The notes below the pieces were generated by a model. It had not been told where the DNA came from. It ran no database searches and was given only the letters and a program-made list of their open reading frames with translations. This document shows positions 41,783 to 56,232 of a DNA stretch of 64,000 bases, one piece after another. The first letter of the stretch is position 1. Every line of letters starts with the position of its first letter. A program made the position numbers and the translations under genes. Source of the DNA: Salinispora vitiensis. GTDB taxonomy: Bacteria > Actinomycetota > Actinomycetes > Mycobacteriales > Micromonosporaceae. Location: assembly GCF_000378825.1 (NCBI RefSeq), contig NZ_KB900388.1:2735818-2799817 (forward strand), given 5' to 3'.

Positions 41783-42157
41783 TCAGTCCACGTTCGGGGC
41801 AAAATCATGGCCATGGGGGGCCTCCGCCAGCCGGATGACACCGATCACCAGCAGGACGGTAACCACGACCATGGTCAGCACCAAGCCGGTCCAGGCCAGT
41901 CGCTCCCCGCGCCGCAGCCACGCCGCTCCGGTCAGAAACCCCCCAGACAGGTACGCCTCACGACGCGCCTGCCGCGCCAACACGAGTGCCACGGTGGCCG
42001 GCACCACTCCCCCGACGAACAGGCCGGTAAGTGCCCCGAACAGCCCGAGCGCGAAGACCGCCCGCGCCTTGGTCGACCGCACCGGATCTGGGTCCTGCGG
42101 GTGCCGGGGCAGCCCCGGCAGCAGGGCGAGCGGGTTGGGCTCGGCAGGGGTGCTCAT
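41783..42157 (-). CDS. Small conserved-type membrane protein
   Basis: 124 residues; family not recognised. It has a Pro-rich start (MSTPAEPNPLALLPGLPRHPQDPDP) and three hydrophobic segments (about 31-58, 68-80, 89-110). ATG 42157 lies in a four-base overlap with the short ORF upstream. Paired with the DUF4190-like gene 102 bases downstream; both may form one transcript after the rpoC terminator. Confidence 0.65.
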   Translation of the reverse strand: MSTPAEPNPLALLPGLPRHPQDPDPVRSTKARAVFALGLFGALTGLFVGGVVPATVALVLARQARREAYLSGGFLTGAAWLRRGERLAWTGLVLTMVVVTVLLVIGVIRLAEAPHGHDFAPNVD

Positions 42158-42366
42158 GCCCCCATCATGCCCGGACCCGGAAAGGAACAGACCTCGAGCC
42201 GGTCGCCCGGCGGATCACGAAAGCAGAACCAGATCACTGGCTGGCCGGGGGCCTGACTCAGCTCACCGACCTCGGCCGCACGCTCGACCAGCCACCGCCG
42301 GGCGCCCAACGCCGACACACCGAACACGACGCGGCCCCCAGCAATGCCGGGGGCCGCGTCAATCAT
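42154..42366 (-). pseudogene. Probable remnant of a glyoxalase/VOC-type gene
   Basis: A 70-codon ORF whose C-terminal part reads WFCFRDPPGDRLEVCSFPG, close to the terminal strand of glyoxalase/dioxygenase (VOC) domains (FRDPDGNRLEL-like). Only about half a domain is present and its 5' part lies within the rpoC terminator hairpin, so a functional protein is unlikely. The stop overlaps the next start (ATGA), which keeps a small real gene possible. Confidence 0.4.
42328..42360 (-). terminator. rpoC terminator
   Basis: 12-bp stem (42328-42339 with 42349-42360) and nine-base loop, 15 bases past the rpoC stop codon. Confidence 0.85.
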
Positions 42367-42374
42367 GGGGTGGT

Positions 42375-46268
<3,894 letters not shown>

Positions 46269-46313
46269 GTTATATCCCTCGTGTCGTGTCTGATCTCTAG
46301 CTAGCTCTCGGCG

Positions 46314-46341
46314 GGGTTGCGGGCCGGCCGGCCCGCAACCC
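46314..46341. repeat. Perfect 28-base palindrome between rpoB and rpoC
   Basis: 46314-46327 and 46328-46341 are exact reverse complements, giving a 12-14 bp stem with minimal loop. Centred in the 80-base rpoB-rpoC gap, 46 bases before the rpoC start. Confidence 0.85.
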
Positions 46342-46348
46342 TCGCCAC

Positions 46349-49780
<3,432 letters not shown>

Positions 49781-49846
49781 GATGCGTCCTTCCGAGGACC
49801 GGTGCTGCAGAACGGCTGGTACGCGCGCACTCCAATAACCCCACCA

Positions 49847-49870
49847 GAAATATCCGCAAACGGACATTTC
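49847..49870 (-). promoter_or_regulatory. A/U-rich hairpin in the rpoB leader
   Basis: In the RNA: GAAAUGUCCG-UUUG-CGGAUAUUUC, a 10-bp stem with one G-U pair and a four-base loop. It lies 30 bases into the predicted transcript and 67 bases before the rpoB start. Its composition stands out against the GC-rich surroundings. Confidence 0.6.
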
Positions 49871-49907
49871 CGAGCAGGGGTAAATTCGGAAGGCAGCGCA
49901 AACTAGC

Positions 49908-49936
49908 AGTGTAGCCGAGAGGCTGGCCGCTGTCCA
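49908..49936 (-). promoter_or_regulatory. Candidate rpoBC promoter
   Basis: TGGACA (49936-49931), 17-base spacer, TACACT (49913-49908). Start predicted near 49901, leader about 120 bases. Confidence 0.65.
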
Positions 49937-50249
49937 GCCAACCCCGCAGTTCATCGCGGAACGCGCCTCGGAACCTCATGCCGGGCCGCTCAGAACGCGA
50001 CACTCCCACCGGGCGACTCGCCGAGCCCGCACCGAAGTGGCGGCGTTGCAAGCGCGGAAAGTCTTGCTGGTTTCAGCGTGCCTGCCGGGCCGGGCCGCGT
50101 CAAGAGCCGGCTACCGCTGGCTGCGACCCACCGCTCCCCGTCGGCGTCGGAGCGCCGGCGCAGCCACGTGGGCAGCGCAGACAGGCCAGGCTCCCACCAA
50201 CCGCGGAACACCCAGCTCGGCCGGGGCAGCTCACGCCACCAACACGGGC
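49937..50249. other. Intergenic region upstream of the rpoB promoter
   Basis: About 310 bases between the rplL terminators and the rpoB promoter. No gene, tRNA or clear motif seen. Confidence 0.6.
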
Positions 50250-50280
50250 GGGCGGCGATCCGCTGACCGGATCACCGCCC
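50250..50280 (-). terminator. Second hairpin downstream of rplL
   Basis: GGGCGGcGATCC pairs with GGATCaCCGCCC (one mismatch), seven-base loop. Tandem with the hairpin at 50289-50326. Confidence 0.65.
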
Positions 50281-50288
50281 GTCGTGCC

Positions 50289-50326
50289 GCAGGGTGCCCC
50301 GGCACACGTACACCGGGACACCCTGC
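50289..50326 (-). terminator. First hairpin downstream of rplL
   Basis: GCAGGGTG(c)CCCGG pairs with CCGGG(a)CACCCTGC, ten-base loop, 16 bases past the rplL stop. With the next hairpin it probably ends the rplJL transcript before rpoB. Confidence 0.75.
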
Positions 50327-50342
50327 CGGGGTTAGCACAAAG

Positions 50343-50729
50343 TCACTTGAGGGTGACCTTGGCGCCCTCGCCCTCGAGCTTGGCCTTGGCCTTGTCGGCG
50401 GTCTCCTTGTTGGCCTTCTCCAGGATCGCCTTCGGAGCGGACTCAACCAGGTCCTTGGCCTCCTTGAGGCCCAGGCCGGTCAGCTCACGCACGACCTTGA
50501 TGACCTGGATCTTCTTGCCGCCGTCGGCCTCGAGGACGACGTCGAACTCGTCCTTCTCCTCCTCGACCGGCGCAGCAGCACCGGCGGCCGGGGCACCAGC
50601 GGCCACGGCGACCGGCGCCGCGGCGGTGACCTCGAAGGTCTCCTCGAACTGCTTCACGAACTCAGAGAGCTCGATCAGCGTCATCTCCTTGAACGCGTCG
50701 AGCAGCTCGTCGGTGCTGAGCTTCGCCAT
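50343..50729 (-). CDS. rplL: 50S ribosomal protein L7/L12
   Basis: 128 residues: N-terminal dimerisation domain ([29 protein letters not shown]), Ala/Pro/Gly hinge, and C-terminal factor-binding domain ([35 protein letters not shown]). Present in several copies on the L10 stalk. 55 bases after rplJ. Confidence 0.98.
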   Translation of the reverse strand: MAKLSTDELLDAFKEMTLIELSEFVKQFEETFEVTAAAPVAVAAGAPAAGAAAPVEEEKDEFDVVLEADGGKKIQVIKVVRELTGLGLKEAKDLVESAPKAILEKANKETADKAKAKLEGEGAKVTLK

Positions 50730-50784
50730 ATCTGGCGTCCTTTCTCAAGTGGTGTTGCTAAGAATCGTGTGCACCGGGGCAGCC

Positions 50785-51330
50785 TCAGGCCGCCTCGGCG
50801 CCTTCCTTCTCGCGCTTGTCCTGCAGGGCAGCCGCCAGGCGGGCCGTCTTGGCCATCGGCGCCTGGAACAGCGACGCGGCCTTGCTCAGGTTGCCCTTCA
50901 TGGCACCGGCCAGCTTGGCCAGCAGCACCTCGCGGGACTCCAGGTCGGCGAGCTTCGTGACCTCGGCCGCAGAGATGGCCTTGCCCTCGAAAACGCCGCC
51001 CTTGATGACCAGCTTCGGGTTGGTCTTCGCGAAATCGCGAAGACCCTTGGCCGCCTCGACGACGTCGCCCGAAACAAAAGTCAGCGCGGTAGGACCGGTG
51101 AACAGCTCGTCGAGCCCGGAGATACCCGCGTCCGCCGCGGCACGCTTGGCCAGCGTGTTCTTGGCGATGGTGTAGGTGGTCTCCGTGCCGAGCGAGCGCC
51201 GCAGCTGGGTGAGCTGGGAGACCGTCAGACCACGGTACTCGGTCAGCACGGTCGCACCCGCGTTGCGGAAGCTCTCGGTCAGCTCGACGACGGCCGTGGC
51301 CTTGTCGGCCCGGATCGGCTTGTCCGCCAT
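50785..51330 (-). CDS. rplJ: 50S ribosomal protein L10
   Basis: 181 residues, the stalk base that carries L7/L12 ([37 protein letters not shown]-terminal helix for L12 dimers). ATG preceded by GGAGGG. In other bacteria the L10-L12 complex represses its own operon through the leader. Here the leader is about 265 bases long and contains a terminator and a matching antiterminator arm. Confidence 0.98.
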   Translation of the reverse strand: MADKPIRADKATAVVELTESFRNAGATVLTEYRGLTVSQLTQLRRSLGTETTYTIAKNTLAKRAAADAGISGLDELFTGPTALTFVSGDVVEAAKGLRDFAKTNPKLVIKGGVFEGKAISAAEVTKLADLESREVLLAKLAGAMKGNLSKAASLFQAPMAKTARLAAALQDKREKEGAEAA

Positions 51331-51370
51331 GTCCCTCCTCTCTCGTTACTCCAGGCTGGTCACCGTCATC

Positions 51371-51402
51371 GGCGGTAGCCGACGGCGGTAGCCGACGGCG
51401 GA
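51371..51402. repeat. 13-base direct repeat in the rplJ leader
   Basis: GGCGGTAGCCGAC occurs twice in tandem (51371-51383, 51384-51396), followed by GGCGGA. It lies between the leader terminator and the rplJ ribosome-binding site. Confidence 0.8.
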
Positions 51403-51429
51403 TCCGGAGGAAACACAGCAACGAGAAAA

Positions 51430-51453
51430 GCCCCGGCGCAGGGCGCACGGGGC
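51430..51453 (-). terminator. Intrinsic terminator in the rplJ leader (attenuator)
   Basis: RNA GCCCCGUGCGCCCUGCGCCGGGGC followed directly by UUUUCU: a ten-bp stem with one bulge, three-base loop and a U-tract. One of the few U-tract hairpins in the window, and it lies before, not after, the coding region. Confidence 0.75.
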
Positions 51454-51514
51454 GAAAGGCTGGTGCTGGCACCACAGTCGGCGGACCGTGGGAGACAACC
51501 TGTTTTTCGCTTAC

Positions 51515-51524
51515 CGCCCTGCGC
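51515..51524 (-). promoter_or_regulatory. Antiterminator arm in the rplJ leader
   Basis: Minus strand GCGCAGGGCG, an exact 10-base complement of the inner part of the leader terminator (51445-51436). Pairing would break the terminator stem. Confidence 0.6.
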
Positions 51525-51601
51525 GGGTCGCCCGTCGTCGCGGAACCTTCGACCGTGCCGAGGCACGGTGACCAGCGGTCTCTGGGTGGAACTTCGCGAC
51601 A

Positions 51602-51631
51602 AGAATACGCGATGCCCGCAGGGGCTGCCAC
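51602..51631 (-). promoter_or_regulatory. Candidate rplJL promoter
   Basis: GTGGCA (51631-51626), 18-base spacer, TATTCT (51607-51602). Start predicted near 51595. A perfect 8-bp palindrome (51552-51569) lies early in the leader. Confidence 0.5.
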
Positions 51632-51697
51632 ACGGCCCCCCACCAGCCCTACCGCCCACCACCCGGCCGTCAGCCGTCAGCCGTCAGCCAGAAAGCC

Positions 51698-51731
51698 GAA
51701 CGGGGCCCCACCAGCCGGCAGGGCCCCGTTC
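51698..51731 (-). terminator. rplA terminator
   Basis: 11-bp stem (51698-51708 with 51721-51731), 12-base loop, 14 bases past the rplA stop. It separates the L11 and L10 operons. Confidence 0.8.
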
Positions 51732-51745
51732 GAACGCAGTCGTGC

Positions 51746-52462
51746 TCAGCCCTCGGCGGAGCTCTCCTGCAGGTTCTTCACCGCGTTCGGGTCGACCGGA
51801 ACACCCGGGCCCATCGTGGTGGTGAGGGTGACCTTCCGCAGGTACTTACCCTTGGCCGCGGACGGCTTCACCCGCAGGATCTCGTCGAGGACCGCCGCGT
51901 AGTTCTCCACCAGCTGGCTCTCGGAGAACGAGGCCTTCCCGATGATCAGGTGCAGGTTGGAGTGCTTGTCCACCCGGAAAGCGATCTTACCGCCCTTGAT
52001 GTCCGCAACCGCCTTGGCGACATTCATCGTCACCGTGCCGGTCTTCGGGTTCGGCATCAGACCGCGCGGGCCCAGGATCCGCGCGATCCGACCGATCTTT
52101 GCCATCTGGTCCGGCGTGGCGATCGCCGCGTCGAAGTCGAGCCAGCCGCCCTGGATCCGGGCGACCAGTTCGTCCGTGCCCACCTCGTCGGCGCCGGCGG
52201 CAACGGCCTCCTCGGCCTTCGCGCCGGCGGCGAACACGATCACACGCGCGGTCTTACCAGTGCCGTGCGGCAGGTTGACCGTGCCGCGCACCATCTGGTC
52301 CGCCTTACGCGGGTCGACGCCGAGGCGCATCGCGACCTCGACCGTGGCGTCGAACTTGGTGGAGGTGCTCTCCTTGGCCAGCTTGACGGCCTCGGCGGGG
52401 GTGTACAGCTTCGACCGGTCGATGGCCGCAGCCGCCTTGCGGTAGTTCTTGCTGTGCTGCAT
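51746..52462 (-). CDS. rplA: 50S ribosomal protein L1
   Basis: 238 residues. [29 protein letters not shown] at the start, the RNA-binding [18 protein letters not shown], and [14 protein letters not shown] are diagnostic. L1 forms the mobile stalk that moves deacylated tRNA and in other bacteria represses the rplK-rplA mRNA. 80 bases after rplK. Confidence 0.98.
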   Translation of the reverse strand: MQHSKNYRKAAAAIDRSKLYTPAEAVKLAKESTSTKFDATVEVAMRLGVDPRKADQMVRGTVNLPHGTGKTARVIVFAAGAKAEEAVAAGADEVGTDELVARIQGGWLDFDAAIATPDQMAKIGRIARILGPRGLMPNPKTGTVTMNVAKAVADIKGGKIAFRVDKHSNLHLIIGKASFSESQLVENYAAVLDEILRVKPSAAKGKYLRKVTLTTTMGPGVPVDPNAVKNLQESSAEG

Positions 52463-52542
52463 CTGTGGTTACTCCTGTGGTCTCTGGCGGGCCGCGGTGC
52501 TCGCGAGCCCTCCCACAAACGGGATCGGCGGGTCGGCTCGGG

Positions 52543-52974
52543 TCAGTCGACGACGTTCAGGCCCATCGACCGGGCGGTGCCGGCGATGATCTTCTCGGCC
52601 TGGTCGAGGTCCTTGGCGTTGAGGTCAGCCATCTTCTTCTCGGCGATCTCCCGCAGCTGGGCGCGGCTGACCTGGCCGACCTTCTCCATGTGCGGGACAC
52701 CCGAGCCCTTCGCCACACCAGCGGCCTTGATCAGCAGCCGGGCGGCGGGCGGGGTCTTCAGCACGAAGGTGAACGAGCGGTCCTCGTAGACGCTGATCTC
52801 GGCGGGGACGATGTCGCCCCGCTGGGACTCGGTCTGCGCGTTGTAGGACTTGCAGAACTCCATGATGTTCACACCATGCTGACCCAGCGCGGGGCCAACC
52901 GGCGGCGCCGGGGTGGCCTGGCCCGCCGGCAGCTGAAGCGTGAACGTCTTGACGAGCTTCTTCTTCGGAGGCAT
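52543..52974 (-). CDS. rplK: 50S ribosomal protein L11
   Basis: 143 residues ([36 protein letters not shown]). The proline-rich N-domain loop is the thiostrepton/micrococcin site region, and L11 is required for RelA activation. ATG 52974 has AGGA six bases upstream; in-frame codons further up are in the leader. Confidence 0.98.
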   Translation of the reverse strand: MPPKKKLVKTFTLQLPAGQATPAPPVGPALGQHGVNIMEFCKSYNAQTESQRGDIVPAEISVYEDRSFTFVLKTPPAARLLIKAAGVAKGSGVPHMEKVGQVSRAQLREIAEKKMADLNAKDLDQAEKIIAGTARSMGLNVVD

Positions 52975-53085
52975 GTCACTTCCTGGGACGTGGAACGGAA
53001 ATTCGCACCGCCTGCCGGGCATGCACGGTCAGCATGCCGCGTAGACGGCGACGTTCTAGGGTAGCGCACCCCGACTGCCGGCTTT

Positions 53086-53114
53086 CCGGGGTCCGACTGC
53101 CAGCCGGACCCCGG
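53086..53114 (-). terminator. Second hairpin downstream of nusG
   Basis: 10-bp stem (53086-53095 with 53105-53114), nine-base loop. Confidence 0.65.
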
Positions 53115-53123
53115 CCAGAAACG

Positions 53124-53163
53124 AGTACGTCGGCGGTGGGTAGCTACCCACCGCCGACGTACT
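53124..53163 (-). terminator. Perfect 40-base palindrome downstream of nusG
   Basis: 53124-53143 and 53144-53163 are exact reverse complements, giving up to 18-20 bp of stem, five bases past the nusG stop. With the hairpin at 53086-53114 it probably ends the secE-nusG transcript before rplK. Confidence 0.85.
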
Positions 53164-53168
53164 GAAGA

Positions 53169-53897
53169 TCAGATCTTGGCGACCTGGTTGAAGTTCAGCT
53201 CCACCGGGGTCTCTCGACCGAAGATCGACACCAGCACCTTGAGCTTCTGCTGGTCAGCGTTGATCTCGCTGATCGTCGCCGGCAGGGAGGCGAAGGCACC
53301 GTCGGTGACGGTGACCGAGTCGCCGACCTCGAAGTCGAGGACCTTGACCTCGGGCTTCGCCTTCTTTTCCACGGCCTCGACCGCTGGCGCCAGCCACTTC
53401 AACACCTCGTCGAGGCTCAGCGGCGCCGGACGGTCGGCCCGATCGGTGGCGCCCACGAAGCCGGTCACCCCGGGCGTGTTCCGCACGCAGGAGTACGACT
53501 CCGCGGTGAGCTCCATTCGCACCAGGATGTAGCCGGGGAAGACCTTGGCCTGGATCTGGGACCGCTTGCCGTTCTTGACCTCGACCTCGTCCCGGGTCGG
53601 CACCTCGACCTGGTAGATGTAGTCCTCCATGTCGAGGGAGGTGATCCGGGTCTCAAGGTTGGTCTTGACCTTGTTCTCGTAGCCGGCGTACGAGTGCACC
53701 ACATACCAGTCACCCGGCGCGTAACGCAGCTTCTGCCGCAGCTCGGCGACCGGGTCGAACTCGTTCTCCTCGGCCGGCTCGCTGGCGCTGGCGGAGAGCT
53801 CCGGCTCGCTGGCGGCCTCAACCGACATGTCACCAGCCGCCGTCGCGACCGTGGACTGCTCGTCCACAGGCTCGGCGGTCTCGTCGTACTCAGGCAC
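53169..53897 (-). CDS. nusG: Transcription elongation/termination factor NusG
   Basis: 242 residues. The first 60 are an acidic, low-complexity actinobacterial extension. The NGN domain (residues about 62-180, [21 protein letters not shown]) binds the polymerase clamp. The C-terminal KOW domain ([24 protein letters not shown]) contacts S10 or Rho. GTG start. 38 bases after secE. Confidence 0.98.
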   Translation of the reverse strand: MPEYDETAEPVDEQSTVATAAGDMSVEAASEPELSASASEPAEENEFDPVAELRQKLRYAPGDWYVVHSYAGYENKVKTNLETRITSLDMEDYIYQVEVPTRDEVEVKNGKRSQIQAKVFPGYILVRMELTAESYSCVRNTPGVTGFVGATDRADRPAPLSLDEVLKWLAPAVEAVEKKAKPEVKVLDFEVGDSVTVTDGAFASLPATISEINADQQKLKVLVSIFGRETPVELNFNQVAKI

Positions 53898-53935
53898 GCT
53901 TGCTCACTTCCGTCACTATCAGCACAGTCAGCCGG

Positions 53936-54313
53936 TCAGCTGGGGTTACCGAAAGCCCACAGCACAACCTCGGCGAAGCCGAGGTCCAGGCCAGCCACGA
54001 TCGCCAGCATCACGGCGACGAACACGATCACCACGGAGGCGTAGGTCAACAGCTCCTTGCGCGTCGGCCAGATGACCTTACGCAGCTCAGCCACGACCTC
54101 GCGGATGAATCGCGCAACTCGACCAATCGGGCCAACCTTGTCACCCTGGGTACGGCTCTTCGGCCGGTCAACCGACTCGGCCCGAGACGAGCTGCTCGCG
54201 CTTTCACCCCGGGAGGCTGGCTCATCGTCGGCGCCGGCATCGCCGGCAGCGTCGAGCTCGCCGTCCAGACGCTCGTCGTCGGCATCCTCGCCACGCCGCT
54301 TGTTGTCGGCCAC
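53936..54313 (-). CDS. secE: Protein translocase subunit SecE
   Basis: 125 residues: a charged Ser/Asp-rich cytoplasmic region (1-65), the amphipathic motif RVARFIREVVAELRKVIWPTRKELL that clamps SecY, and a single membrane segment (YASVVIVFVAVMLAIVAGL). GTG start. Follows tRNA-Trp, as in many actinobacteria. TATGCT at 54360-54355 is a possible -10 for the secE-nusG transcript. Confidence 0.97.
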   Translation of the reverse strand: MADNKRRGEDADDERLDGELDAAGDAGADDEPASRGESASSSSRAESVDRPKSRTQGDKVGPIGRVARFIREVVAELRKVIWPTRKELLTYASVVIVFVAVMLAIVAGLDLGFAEVVLWAFGNPS

Positions 54314-54519
54314 ATCGCCCTCCGTCGCGGGATGTCGGTTCGCACGCCGTCACAGCATACGCGGCGTCTGGTCACGCCGGCCCGACCGTCCGCGACGGGC
54401 CGTAGCCAGCGGTCCGAACTTGGGGCCCGAGTGCCTCGGAGCCGCCCTGCCGATACCACCACCACGGGCCGGACGCCGCCAGCGGCGACGCGACCCACGA
54501 AACGATCAGGCCTGAGGCG

Positions 54520-54592
<73 letters not shown>

Positions 54593-54717
54593 ATGCGGCG
54601 GACGTCACCTCACCCCGCCAAAACGGCTGGGCAGGGTCACGTGCCCCACGGCGGACCAGTGTACGGGTAGTGGCACGACTTTCCCAACCGGTCCGCCCCT
54701 GGCACGTCAAAGATCGA

Positions 54718-55110
54718 TCAGCCGGACGTCCGAATCGTCGCCCTCGCCTGCGACAACACCTTCTCCCCGCCGCAGGTCGCGGTGATGTCGATCCTGGTCA
54801 GGCCCGCATCGGTGACCTCCCGAACCGCCGCCGTCACCTCGATCTCGGTGCCCTGGTCATCGTCTGGGACAACTACCGGCCGGGTGAATCGGACCCCGTA
54901 GTCGACCACCGCGTCGGCAGCGCCGGCCCACTCGGCGACGGCCCGGCCCACCAAAGCCATCGTGAACATGCCGTGGGCGATCACGCCCGGCAGCCCGACG
55001 GAGGTCGCGATCCGGTCGCTCCAGTGGATCGGGTTGAAGTCTCCCGAGGCACCCGCGTAACGGATCAGGTCCGCCCGGGTTACCCGGAATGTCTTGGTCG
55101 GCAGCTCCAT
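54718..55110 (-). CDS. MaoC-type dehydratase, HadB-like catalytic subunit
   Basis: 130 residues, single hot-dog domain. The hydratase-2 motif is intact (GDFNPIHWSDRIA, catalytic Asp and His), so this is the catalytic member of the pair. In mycobacteria the HadB orthologue dehydrates 3-hydroxyacyl-ACP in the FAS-II system that makes mycolates. Micromonosporaceae lack mycolates, so the substrate here is open. ATG 55110 lies one base from the stop triplet of the partner gene. Confidence 0.88.
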   Translation of the reverse strand: MELPTKTFRVTRADLIRYAGASGDFNPIHWSDRIATSVGLPGVIAHGMFTMALVGRAVAEWAGAADAVVDYGVRFTRPVVVPDDDQGTEIEVTAAVREVTDAGLTRIDITATCGGEKVLSQARATIRTSG

Positions 55111-55111
55111 C

Positions 55112-55558
55112 TCAGCCCTCCCCCCGTACGACAATCTTCGACCAGACGGTGACCACCGACGCACCATCAGGCGTGGTGACCTCGGTGCGGGTGGTCAGGA
55201 ACCCGTGCCCGCCGCGGGTGCGGACGTCCTCGATGGTGTTGACGCAGACCAGTTCGTCCCCCGCCACCACCGGGCGGGTGTAGGCGAAGCGTTGGTCGCC
55301 GTGGACCACCCGGCTGTAATCGACACCGAGATCCGGATCCTCCACGATCTGACGGGTGGCGGCCATGGTGACCACGATCGGAAAGGTCGGCGGGGCGACC
55401 ACGTCCGGGTGGCCGAGTGCACGAGCGGCAGTCGGGTCGTAGTGGGCCGGTTCGGTGGCGCCGATCGCGGTCGCGAACTCACGAATCTTCTCTCGGCCCA
55501 CCTGGTAGGGGGCGGTCGGCGGGTAAGTCCGGCCGACAAAGGAGGGGTCCAGGGACAT
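55112..55558 (-). CDS. MaoC-type dehydratase, HadA-like non-catalytic subunit
   Basis: 148 residues, N-terminal MaoC-like hot-dog domain (DPSFVGRTYPPTAPYQVGREKIREFATAIG). The Asp/His hydratase motif is missing (ATEPAHYDPTAARALG), as expected for the substrate-binding HadA subunit. Adjacent to and presumably co-translated with the HadB-like gene. No hadC is present in the cluster. Confidence 0.88.
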   Translation of the reverse strand: MSLDPSFVGRTYPPTAPYQVGREKIREFATAIGATEPAHYDPTAARALGHPDVVAPPTFPIVVTMAATRQIVEDPDLGVDYSRVVHGDQRFAYTRPVVAGDELVCVNTIEDVRTRGGHGFLTTRTEVTTPDGASVVTVWSKIVVRGEG

Positions 55559-55669
55559 GCCGCGAACCTACACGCAGAACACGGCCGCCGACCCACCCGA
55601 CCGGCAGTGGCAAAGCCACGCGGGCGGAGGATCGGCGACCGTGGATAGATCAGCGGTGGACCGCCAGGA

Positions 55670-55837
55670 TCAGCGGGTCTCGCGGTGGATCGTGTGCCGG
55701 CCGTCACGCGGGCAGAACTTCTTCAGCTCGATACGGTCCGGGTCGTTACGCCGGTTCTTGCGCGTGATGTAGTTGCGCTCCTTGCACTCCACACACGCCA
55801 AAGTGATCTTCGGCCGGACATCGGTCGCCTTCGCCAC
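55670..55837 (-). CDS. rpmG: 50S ribosomal protein L33
   Basis: 55 residues from GTG 55837. The sequence [19 protein letters not shown] and the ending HTIHRETR are typical of the actinobacterial rpmG beside hadA/secE. The first zinc pair CVEC is present but the second reads CPRD, not CPxC, so one of the four expected cysteine ligands is replaced by Asp. Too short to be noticed by length filters. Confidence 0.95.
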   Translation of the reverse strand: MAKATDVRPKITLACVECKERNYITRKNRRNDPDRIELKKFCPRDGRHTIHRETR

Positions 55838-55914
55838 GGCGGAGTGCCTTCCTCGTAAATGGGTGACAACTACGGGCGCATCAGCCTACGCGCAGAGCAC
55901 GTGGACATGCAAAG

Positions 55915-55933
55915 CGGGCGCCGAAGGCGCCCG
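55915..55933 (-). terminator. Hairpin after the tRNA pair
   Basis: CGGGCGCC-GAA-GGCGCCCG, 8 bp with a three-base loop, 38 bases past tRNA-Met. It probably ends the tRNA-Thr/tRNA-Met transcript before rpmG. Confidence 0.7.
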
Positions 55934-55970
55934 TCCCATCATCCGCCGGGTGAGGCCCGATGGACGAAAG

Positions 55971-56043
55971 TAGCGGTGGCCGGACTTGAACCGGCGACAC
56001 AGCGATTATGAGCCGCTTGCTCTGCCACCTGAGCTACACCGCC
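55971..56043 (-). tRNA. tRNA-Met (CAT)
   Basis: 73 bases. Acceptor GGCGGTG/CACCGCT (first pair G-U), discriminator A, anticodon CAT in loop CTCATAA. The acceptor end is paired, not the C1-A72 mismatch type, and the anticodon stem lacks the three G-C pairs of initiator tRNA, so this is the elongator. Confidence 0.95.
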
Positions 56044-56067
56044 GGGTGGGTCCAGCCGGACCCTCTG

Positions 56068-56140
56068 AGCCCCCTTACGGAATCGAACCGTAGACCTTCT
56101 CCTTACCATGGAGACGCTCTGCCGACTGAGCTAAGGGGGC
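56068..56140 (-). tRNA. tRNA-Thr (GGT)
   Basis: 73 bases. Acceptor GCCCCCT/AGGGGGC, discriminator T, anticodon stem TCTCC/GGAGA with loop ATGGTAA. First of a two-tRNA transcript with tRNA-Met, 24 bases apart. Confidence 0.96.
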
Positions 56141-56232
56141 CTGCGCAACCACTCGGTGGCCGTGCAGAGGTAAGCCTACACGGCGGGATCGCGGAGCTGA
56201 AATCGGATCCCCCGGTGGCCCGTGGGCCCAGC

